From Ilyonectria destructans (Eukaryota; Ascomycota; Sordariomycetes; Hypocreales; Nectriaceae): a DNA stretch of 64,000 nucleotides. The translations under genes were made by a program, and so were the position numbers. Numbering within the stretch: position 1 is the first letter of the stretch; each line of letters starts with the position of its first letter. A model generated the notes under the pieces. The model worked only from the letters and a program-made list of their open reading frames with translations. It was not told where the DNA came from and searched no databases. Shown one piece after another: positions 55,494-64,000 of the stretch. The stretch spans positions 1,116,001 to 1,180,000 of the forward strand of contig JAHEWK010000002.1 of the NCBI GenBank assembly GCA_020740775.1, written 5' to 3'.

Positions 55494-56739
55494 TTACAAC
55501 TTGGCTCCGTTCTCGGTTCCATCCTGCTTCAGTCGCACAACGCCCTGGGTACTCTCGTTAGCTCTCATTCTCCCACTGTCACAAAAGTGCAAACACAAAC
55601 TCACCTCTTGGTAGCACGTCGCCAACAACACGCCGTCGCTCCCGAAGATGCGCTGCGTCACCACGCCGCGGCCGTCGCCGGCCCACGGGCTATCCATCTC
55701 GGTGAACATCCACTCGTCGGCGCGCACCGCCCGCGGCTCGTGGAAGTAGATGCTGTGGTCCAGGCTCACCACCATACCCAGGCGCGGGCGGCCCTTCCAG
55801 TCCTCCAGGTCGGGCCCCATGCCCTCGAACTCGCTCAGGTGCGCGACCTGCTGCTGCGTCGCCTCCGGCAGCGACGCGACCTCCTCCGGCTCGAACGGGA
55901 ACCGCCAGAGGCCGTGGATCCGCGACACGGTGCCGATGAAGTAGCTGTCCGACATGTACGCCAGCGCGTTCAGGTGCGCCTGGTGGCCGCCGGCCTCCGA
56001 GATGTTGCCGCGCGCCCGGAGCCACTGCCGACACTTGCGCTCGTAGGGCTGGGCGTCGGGATCGCGGCCGCGGAGCACCTCGATGCGATGGCTCTGGAAC
56101 GGCCCGGAGCGCGCCCACTCGGGCTCACCATCCCAGTCGTCGGCCGGCGCGACAATGCCGTCCGGCAGCGGGGCCGCGTGGCGCACCTGCTTCTTGCCGC
56201 CGGTGGCCTCGCGCACGAAGCTGATGGTGGTGGTGAAGATGCAGCGGCCCTGCTGGCGCGCCTGGACGGTGCGGGTGGCGAAGGAGCGGCCGTCACGCAC
56301 GCGCTCGACGTGGTAGAGGATGGGGATCTCGTCGGAGCCCGCGAGCAGGAAGTAGCAGTGGCACGAGTGCGGGAAGAACTGGTCCGGCACCGTCTTCTGC
56401 GCCGCCGCGAGCGTCTGCGCGATGACGGCCCCGCCGTAGATGCCGCGCGCGCCGGGCGGATGCCATTGCTTGCGGGTGTTTGAGAAGACGTCCTAGGTTC
56501 GAGTCAGCGCAGGTTCACGAATATGTCCGCTGACGAAGGGTACATGAGATGGATAGATCAAGGCAACGCGAAGCCGCCTCACATCCATCCTCGCCCCCAT
56601 CGCGGAACATCGCCGAGTTGGTACATACCGGCCCCAGCACCTTGAGCTCCGTCACCTCGAGCACATTCTCAATGGGCGCCTTGGTCGCATCGCGCTCCGG
56701 CGGCCGCAGCAGAGTCGGCTGCTCGTCAATGTGCGACAT
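55494..56739 (-). CDS. tes1: acyl-CoA thioesterase II (TesB/ACOT8-type), peroxisomal
   Basis: Three exons on the minus strand, 56739-56629, 56492-55605 and 55544-55494, all phase 0, give 349 residues. The product is a double-hotdog enzyme. N-terminal hotdog: IENVLEVTELKVLGP, PPGARGIYGGAVIAQTLAAA, ILYHVERVRDGRSFATRTVQ ARQ-type core. C-terminal hotdog: LNALAYMSDSYFIGT, LGMVVSLDHSIYFHEP (substrate-binding His/Asp region) and WMFTEMDSPWAGDGRG, then the strand IFGSDGVLLATCYQEG. The last intron (GTGAGT ... GCTAAC ... CCCAG) is needed to join CYQE to GVVRL. The C terminus is AKL, a good PTS1, so it should hydrolyse acyl-CoA in peroxisomes alongside beta-oxidation. A very long antisense frame here is a codon-bias artefact. 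First conserved gene right of the decayed segment. Confidence 0.93.
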
Positions 56740-57399
56740 CCCGAATCAAGTATCGTGCGTCCGAGTATGGATCCTCCGCGCTGGCTGATGTATCCAGCAG
56801 ATGCGACACTGACCCCGGCAATCTGGCAGACCGGATAAACGACAACGCGGCACACCTGCACACGGGATTTCTACGGCGTCCTGTTACGGACAATGGAGCG
56901 GCGTGTACTGAAGTGAAAAGAACCGGGCAACTGAAGCAAAGGAGAGAATGCAGATTTCAGAGATGAGAGATGGGGGCAGATCTGGGCGCTTTGTACGACG
57001 TAGCGGCCGTGCAAGCCTCATGCGTACCCCTGTGAGATTTTGCCGAGGTACGGATGCGCCGTCCGGAGTGGGGCCTTGTCGCCCGAAATACCGACCACGA
57101 TTTGCCGTGGTCCCTCTCCCAAGCTCGTGACTTTGGCCCCTTTACCACCCAATCAATCATGCCTCACGCACCAAAGCAACAAGAACGACATCAACTTGTC
57201 TACTTCGTCATTTTTTGGTGTAAAATTATACGCAACTACCACTTGTCGGGTTCAACTGAGGTTCAAATCAAACGGAACACGCAACCACAGGCTGATGACG
57301 ATCCAAGCGAGCGAAGTCCACCCCATTCTAGCTATTCAAACACATTGTATATATGTTGCCTCCCAGCACGCCAGACACTCCTCACTCCATACACAACCT
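56740..57399. promoter_or_regulatory. TES1 promoter region and OSH1 3' region
   Basis: Head-to-tail spacer between two minus-strand genes. No coding signal of its own. Confidence 0.5.
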
Positions 57400-60300
57400 C
57401 TAATACTGCTGCTCCGGCTCGTCTTCGAAAACGGGCTCCAGTCCCGCCCACGCGTTAGGATCGCCGTCCGGTCCCGCCTTTTCTCGCTGCTCCCAGTACT
57501 TGCCGTTGAACTGCCAGTACTCCTCGCCCGTCACCTCGCACCGCGCTTTCTGGAACCATGCTGGCGCAAACTCCTCGCCCTGTTCATCACGGATTCGTCG
57601 TCGTGCTCGCTGGGCCTGCTCCAGGCGGTTCTTCTCCTCGGCAGCAAAGTCGTAGTCTCCATCCTCCATCGCACGCTGGTCAGGTCGCAGTCGCGAGTCG
57701 GTGGGGGCGATCCAGGGTCGAAGTTGTTCGTCGATGTGGTTGAACGTCAGCACGAATGGTGTGAGGTTGAAGGGGATTCCAGTCGGTCGTTCGTTAGCCT
57801 TCCAGACGAGATAAGCGCGCGTGGGGTCGGAAAGGCCACCACCCTGGTGCACAGGAGCGTCGCCCTTGGGCTCGTCGATAGGCGCCTCGTAGCCCGGCGT
57901 CAGGCGTACGTAAAACTTGGAGTTCCATCGGCCGCCCATGCTGAATCGTACATTGCCAGACGCGTCCAACACCTTTCCGGAAATCTGGTATGCACTCGAC
58001 GCCTTCCATCCACGTGGCTTGAACTCGACCATGGCCACCTCGCCCGTGTTCCAGTTCTTGATTTCCATTGGTCCGTAGTTGTCGACAGTAGGGTTTCCAG
58101 TGATGATGCCAATAACCGAAGACGTCACCTTCTTCCACGTGTACAGCTCCTCCTTGCCTCCGGCGGTTGGTCGCAGCCTCAAAAACCAAGTACCAAGAGG
58201 GTTGATATCGAAAGACTTGCCGTAGAACTTGGACTTGACGTACGACTCACCCCAGTATGTCCACTTAGGTGATTCTGCCCAGGCCGCGCCAACCGGGGGA
58301 TGATGGCTGACTTGCTCGATAAAGAAGCGGTAGTTCTTGTCGGGTCGCACGTACTCAAACGTCTCTCCCAGAAGAGGGTTGAAGGGCTTGGCCACTCGTC
58401 CGATGGTGGAGGCGTACTCACTAGCAGCAAACGCGGCAACGTAGATGAGTCGCTCGATGGAGTCACTTCGATCCGCAGCCAGGTCAAGAAGGTCGGCATA
58501 CTCCATATCCTCACCACAACGATACAGCAGCGAAGTGGGTTCGTTGAATGAGACGGGAAGTGTCATCTTGGTCATATCCTTGCCAATCATGGACTTCAAT
58601 ATGCCCTATTGATCTGTTAGCCCGTAAATCCCTAGAACCTGAAAATAACTTACCCAGAGGGAAATCTTGGGTCGGTTATCGGCATCCATCTTGAGCCTCG
58701 TCCTGATACCATTCTCGTAACCCTTAAATGACCCGCTGATGTCGATACCGCCAGACACAACAATGTCCTGGGTATCCGTCTTGAACTCGTCCGTTGGCAA
58801 TTCTGCCACTTCCACCTCGCCAGCATCTACGGCGTCAAAGAATTCCTCCTCATCCTCTTCCTCAGTGTCCGACAATTCGACCATAATCGTAGGCTTCCTC
58901 CGGACACTCCTTGAGGGCGATTTCGGTGCGACAAGGGCTGGCTCCGCATCCTGGAATTCATCCTCCGCAGGTGCTTTCCCTTCATCGTCTTGCTTCTCTT
59001 CCTCGGGCTTCTCCTGGATGCTAGTGGTATCGTGATCGACGGCAGGCATTCCGTTCTCCATGAACTCCCTGAGCGCTCGCTTGGTCATCTTGCGCTTTAG
59101 TTCCGCCTCGCCGACGCGGGCCTCGAGGACTTCTTGTTCCCGAGCCACCTGCGCCATGCTCTCCTCCCACATCCGGCGCATGTTAGACTCACGGTCCAAG
59201 CGATATTGCCAGTACGCATCGCGATCCTTTGATATCCTCAACAGATCTCCTACCAAAGTCGTCAAACTTCGAATAGCAGCATCGTAGGTACCGAAAGCCT
59301 GGGAAACAGAAGGATCGGAAAGGGTGGCAGCAGGGTTCTGAGAAAGCTCGTGCATAAGGGCGGTGTGAACATGAGACATGGTCTCCAGCTGGAGTTTAGC
59401 GGATTGGGCAGTGATGTTGAGTGCATCCTTGGTAGCAGTCGGTTCCTCGTGAAGGCTCATGTCGTCGTCATCATCGTCCATGTCGTTGTGCGTGTGCGGG
59501 CCGCCCCCGTTTCTAGGGACCCTTGATTGGTCTGCGTCAGTCGCAACATCGACAAACTCATCGTCGTCCATGCTTCCAATGGTGCTCGGACCAGGGAAAT
59601 GAGGGCGCTGCTCGGAGTGCTTAGAAAATGACCTGCTAGGGAGCTGGGAGCTGTTTCTGCGCAGGTCGGTCACGCTGGTGTTCTCGCTGAACGATTCCTG
59701 GATGGAGAGGGTGCTCTGGTCGGCCTTGGCTAACCTGAGAAGCTCGGCACTTCGTGCGGCCTGTTTCTCTTCCTCCCGGGCCTGATCCTTGGTCCACTGG
59801 ATGGAGTTGTTGAGAGCCCAAAACCAGCGCTTAGCCTCGACTTCGTGGTTCGCCTTGAGCGTGTACTTGACGGAGGATTTGCCGATGATTTCAAACTTGG
59901 TCTTCTCGTCGGCGCTCATGTGGAGCCTGGCAATGCGCATGTTGATGGCACCGCGACAAGCGGAACCGGCATCGTCCTGGTGCTTGTAGTAGCTCAGGAC
60001 TCCATCCTCGAGCACGAACCATCGTAGTTGATATCCCTTTCGATAATTGGTCCACTTCTTGAGGTAGCCCTTCATCTCCCGGGCCTCTCGTCCTGCCAGC
60101 GGGTCGCTGGGGCTTGCTGCAGCAGCGCCTTGGGAGGCGGCGTGTCCCAGAACCGCCTTCTCCTGAATTCCTCGCTGAGCGGCAACCGCTGCCGGGGATT
60201 TTTTAAGGATGGCCTTGGTGGCGTCGTCGGTGGTGACAGACTGAGGGAGCTTTCCCTTGCGATCGCGTCGGAAGGGATCGGCGCCGTGGAGAAGTAGGAC

Positions 60301-61551
60301 CTGGATGAGGTTGGTGTTCCTCTTCCTCGCCGCCTCGTGGAGCAGAGTGCCACCGGTCTGAACCGTAAATGGCTCGGATGCAAATTCGGGGCTGTTGATG
60401 TCGAGAACGGTCTTGACGCGGTGTTCCTCGAGGACGCCGGCGAGGGCGCCATAGTTGCCCCTAGCGATGAGGTCCTGGACCTGCTTGACCTTGGCTTCGG
60501 CGAAGAGCGAGCGAGCGAGCTGAAGCAGTTGGAAGATTTCGGGGTTCCGGGCCACATCGATGGGCAGCTTGCCCTGGGAGTTCGCAATGGCATCGTTGAT
60601 GTCCTTTTGCTCAAGGAGAAGCTTGACAACGGTGGTGCGACCCTGGATAGCGGCCAAGTGCAGGGGGGTATTGCCGTCCTTGTCACGGGCATTCACATCG
60701 ATGGTGCCAAGCCCGTCGGACAGGACATACTCGATGACGGGGAATTCGGAGCACTGGATGGCCAGGTGCAAGAGCGTGGTGTCGTCGAGGGTGGTGCCCG
60801 AAGTACCCATGGAGGAAATGCTGGTTCGGGGCCCATTGTCGGAGGTATCTCGAATTGCGCGGGAGATGGAGGCGGTGTCGCCACTTCGGAGGGCCTCGAC
60901 GACCCTGAACTTGCGGACAGACTGCTCGAGGCTGGCGGTCTTTTCTGAGGGGAGGCCGGCGGAGGTTTTGGGCGGTGGCGTCGGCTGCGCAGAGGTGACG
61001 GGACTGAGGGGCGTCGAGAGGGGGGTTGACGATGTCGAGGGCTTGGGCCCGTGGCCGCGAACACTCGGCTGGTGTGTCATGGACATGACAGGGTTGGAGG
61101 AGGAGATTCGAGGGGCACGACCGTCTTCCGAGCCGGATTCTTCTTCGCGCGTATCTTTGCGCCGCAGGAGGGAGAGCGCTGCGGCGGATTTGGACCGCTT
61201 GTGGTGGCTAGAGGGGGGAAGATAAACAGCGGTCAGTAGGTGGACTGACTTTGAGAAGACGAATTGATGGGGGGGTGGGCGGGCAGGCCAGAGGGTAGAG
61301 GCTAGAGTGCGCTGTGGCTCATGGTGGATGCGTGCAGGAGGAGGCCAGGGATGATGCAAACAATTGCTGGCGAGCCAAGCAGCTGTTGCGTGGTGCGTGG
61401 TCGTGGAGTGGGACGTGAGACGTGGGACGTGGAGCTTCCTCGAGGCTCTGCATCGCCAGGTCGCGAGGGGGGAACGGGAGAGGGGAGAGGGGAGAGGGGG
61501 GAGAGGGGGCCGGGATGGGTCGTCGACTTACCTGTCTCCAGCATCCGACAT
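57400..61551 (-). CDS. osh1: oxysterol-binding protein homologue, OSH1 type
   Basis: Three exons on the minus strand, 61551-61532, 61207-58654 and 58605-57400, encode 1259 residues. The first exon holds only MSDAGD plus two bases of the next codon. Order of domains: ankyrin repeats about 151-321 ([36 protein letters not shown]), PH domain about 384-476 ([20 protein letters not shown]), coiled coil, an FFAT motif EFFDA at 795-799 in an acidic run for binding the ER protein VAP/Scs2, and the OSBP-related domain with the EQVSHHPP signature at 955-962. OSH1-type proteins exchange sterol and PI4P between ER and Golgi or the nucleus-vacuole junction. All joints restore conserved sequence, for example [13 protein letters not shown]. 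The architecture is complete and uninterrupted. Confidence 0.95.
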
Positions 61552-63632
61552 CTTGGCGTCTTAACGTCTACCGCCAAGAGACAGAAAGCGAGGGCGTCGC
61601 GGAGAAAAGAAAGACGAAGGAGGAAAGGGGTTCCCTGCTATGGCGAGCCAGAGCTAGGGTGTGTTGTGGTGTTGTGTAGTCAGACTCGGCGAAAGTCGAC
61701 GGAGCTGAGCTTGGAGCTCGGATGGGGAAGCGGGAAGCGGGCAGAAATAGAGGCCACGATGGATGTGACCAGGGAAAGCGAACAAAGGACGATGGGTGAA
61801 ACCTCGCCAAGCGTGCCAGCCGGGAGCCACCTTCGCAGATAATGCAAAGGCTATCGGGGCAAGGCAATGGCTCCGGAGGGTTGGGTTCTTGCGGTTGCGG
61901 ATGCGGGAGCGAGAAGCACGTTCTCGGTAGGGAGCCAACGTCGGTAACGAATGCGTCGGGAGGGAGGAGTCCAGTCCGCCCGGAGGTTGGCAGCTTGTGA
62001 ACGGACAACGGACGATGGCGGGTGGGGAAAGAGCGGGATATCCTGCCAACCAAGGTAGTTACCAAGGTGGTTACCAAGCTAAAGAAGGCAAAGAAAGGTA
62101 GAGATCAGTCAGTCCAGCCGCCCAGACCAGCTTCCATTCCCCAGTGGCCAGCCCCAAAAAGCCACCCTGCGCGGCCGCCTCCGTATGAATGACGTTTTCC
62201 GGCCTTTTACACTGTCCCTCCTTTTTTCCAGGTTTTTTTTTTTTTAACGCTCTGCCAGGTACCGGACTGGGCTGCACATGGGGTACCTTATTTCTGCTGC
62301 GGACCGACGTACCGTGCTATACGCGCTCAACGCCTAGCACACAGGGGCGGGGGAGGGCGGCCGCACTGCGCGAGAGGGTGTGGTGGAGCTAGCTGAGGGC
62401 GTCTCCGATATTAGGCATGTGGGCATTAATTAGGCAGTGGGCATTAGGCAGTGGACATTGCTTCGGGGGGCTCGCTAGGAAGTGGCGGGAGGGGAACACG
62501 GGGGGGAGCACTGACGGGGAGCACTGGAGCGTCACTGGAGCGCTGTGAGGGGCCAGGCGCGTTTGTTGGAGGGGATGCCAGCCCTTGTGGAGGGGCTTCA
62601 CGATATCACACTTAGTCATCCGCCCACCGGCCACTCATGCATTCGCCTACTGCGACGGTTCTCTAACAGCTTCAGCCAAGATCTGCGTCACCACTTCCAG
62701 CTAGACCTTCTCGTCCACCACGCATCCCACCATCCATCCTTCACATCCCCCCGAATCAACGGGAACCCACCCACTAAACATGCCATAGTCCAAGCCACTG
62801 ACGTTATCCTTCGCACCTTGCCCGTGCCAAACCCCGATGAAGTTGCAATTCACGACTCCGTAGAGTTGCAACGTCGCAACGGCCGCCATGTTTCCGCGGA
62901 CAGAGTCCACAGCGTCGTGTTCTCTGCACTCGTACGAGCAGAATGCATAGATCCTCCCACTCTTCGAGACTGCTACGTCTGACCTTGCGCAGCCATGCTC
63001 AACAATGCATATTTATCTCCTTGGCTTGCAGTCTACTTAAAGCATTAACTACAAGTCATGATGAAGTCACCTCAGATCCTGGTCCAGGTCAAGTGACTCC
63101 AATCTCTTATTCGTATGGAGTCTTAAAGGTAAAACATTCATGCAAAGCGTTTCCTCTCAAAATCTAAGTCACATTACGTATTGAATATCGCTATTTACGG
63201 TACACTACTTTAGAGACGTGCGAGAGCAGACTTTCTTGCTTCCGCGGACAGCTATGATGAAGCCGACGAGGCAAATCCCTTCCACTCATGACGACCCTGC
63301 GCCTCCGCCATGCTGCACGCAGTATAACAACCAGCCAAAGAGATCAATTCATACATGGATGCAGATACGTGGACTCGACTCGACGCCCGCCACATCGCCG
63401 CTGACAAAGGTCATCAATTCCTCCATCATGCAAGGTAGCCATTCACATTTCCACTCGTCTCATCAATAAATGTACAATAAATAGGCGGTGAATATGTGAC
63501 AGGGGCTTAACAAGACGCAACCAATGTGAGCCGCGACACCCACTAAGACGCTTTTGCCAACTCTCGACAAAATTCCATGACAGAAAATCGAAAATGTTAA
63601 AAGTACAAACACCCAACCGGACATTTCCTCCG
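61552..63632. other. intergenic, OSH1 leader plus unassigned DNA
   Basis: 61560-62100 is the OSH1 promoter and leader (GA-rich on the plus strand, so CT-rich on the coding strand). From 62400 to 63600 only domain-less ORFs occur. A TTTTTTTTTTT tract lies near 62235. Confidence 0.45.
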
Positions 63633-64000
63633 TTACAGAGCAAACATCTGGAGGGCGGCAGCGGCAATCACAGCCGTCATTCCGAGGCCAAGAGTTGAGG
63701 CACCGGCAGTCACGGGCTGGATCGTAGCAGAAGGGGACGAGGGATACGCGTACGTTGTGGCGGAGCAACCTTCGCCGACGCATCCGCCAGTAGGCGCCGC
63801 AACGCCCTCGGGTCGCTTGTAGGTTGTCTCGGCCTCGGACTCATAGGTAGTAGCGCTAGGCTTGCTTGACGTCTCCAGAGTCACTGCAGGCACAATGACG
63901 CTTGTGTAGATTGAACCAGTGGCAGCAGCAATGGGCTTGCTTGATGCCTCAAGAGTAGCCGGGGGGACAATGACGGTTGTGTAGATCGTGCTAGTGGCCT
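63633..64000 (-). CDS. GPI-anchored cell-wall protein, C-terminal part (5' end beyond window)
   Basis: Open minus-strand frame from the right edge to a stop at 63633-63635. About 122 residues are visible. They begin with two imperfect Ser/Thr/Val-rich repeats (STIYTTVIVPPATLEASSKP and GSIYTSVIVPAVTLETSSKP), continue with a short Cys pair (GGCVGEGC) and a Ser/Pro-rich stalk, and end in a hydrophobic tail (LGLGMTAVIAAAALQMFAL) after small residues, which is the classic GPI-attachment signal. This implies a secreted, O-glycosylated wall protein. The N-terminal domain, and hence the subfamily, lies outside the window. Confidence 0.8.
   Translation of the reverse strand, partial: ATSTIYTTVIVPPATLEASSKPIAAATGSIYTSVIVPAVTLETSSKPSATTYESEAETTYKRPEGVAAPTGGCVGEGCSATTYAYPSSPSATIQPVTAGASTLGLGMTAVIAAAALQMFAL

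Noticed and set aside
55281..56483. 400-codon plus-strand ORF
   Set aside because: Antisense to the peroxisomal acyl-CoA thioesterase, with low-complexity Arg/Ala/Leu composition. Codon-bias artefact.
62545..62982. 145-codon plus-strand ORF
   Set aside because: Random-looking composition, rich in His/Ser/Pro without motif. No support.
1..64000. CRISPR arrays, bacterial operons, riboswitches
   Set aside because: The DNA has eukaryotic gene structure throughout. The only tandem arrays are ankyrin-coding, minisatellite or telomere-like.

Overview
This window looks like nuclear DNA of a filamentous ascomycete (Pezizomycotina; a Sordariomycete, perhaps Hypocreales, is my best inference). The support is 38-110 nt introns with GTRNGT donors, CTAAC/CTAAT branch sites and YAG acceptors, CT-rich leaders before start codons, well-spaced monocistronic genes on both strands, and AT-rich or stop-riddled patches that resemble repeat-induced point mutation (RIP). 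All gene models are read by eye. Intron boundaries were accepted only when donor, acceptor, phase and protein family agreed.

Layout. 1-8 kb: a diverged dispersed repeat, a DUF8035-type basic/proline-rich protein and a 99-residue membrane protein. 8.3-14.4 kb: the most interesting locus, a compact amyloid-signalling NLR cluster. It holds a SesB-like alpha/beta hydrolase (+), a convergent SesA-domain protein (-), and divergently from that a NACHT NLR (+) ending in near-identical ankyrin repeats. All three carry the same roughly 38-residue sigma-type amyloid motif, C-terminal on both effectors and N-terminal on the NLR in its own exon. The expected logic is that ankyrin recognition opens the NACHT switch, the NLR motif templates amyloid folding, and the SesA and hydrolase effectors are recruited.

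16-38 kb: a mostly conserved block with a FAD monooxygenase, a 7-TM protein, a hotdog thioesterase in seven exons (including a 16-nt one), TFIIH subunit Tfb2, a small membrane protein, a coiled-coil protein, a 3-ketoacyl-CoA thiolase, a large SLIP-GC/dynamin-like GTPase and a VWA protein with a C-terminal Hint (Vint) domain. 38-43 kb is gene-poor and leads to a 34-residue cysteine-rich protein gene.

43-55 kb: a decaying accessory segment. It holds a GNAT acetyltransferase pseudogene, a 2EXR gene with a single-base frameshift, a striking gene of about 12 micro-exons joined only by phase-0 introns, copies of the repeats seen at the left of the window, two decayed SNF2-type helicase copies, interstitial CCCTAA telomere-like repeats, a recurrent 20-bp palindrome and a 116-bp tandem duplication. 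It looks like relic subtelomeric or transposon-rich DNA.

55-64 kb: conserved genes return with a peroxisomal TesB-type acyl-CoA thioesterase (C-terminal AKL), an OSH1-type oxysterol-binding protein (ankyrin, PH, FFAT and ORD), and the 3' end of a GPI-anchored cell-wall protein running off the right edge.
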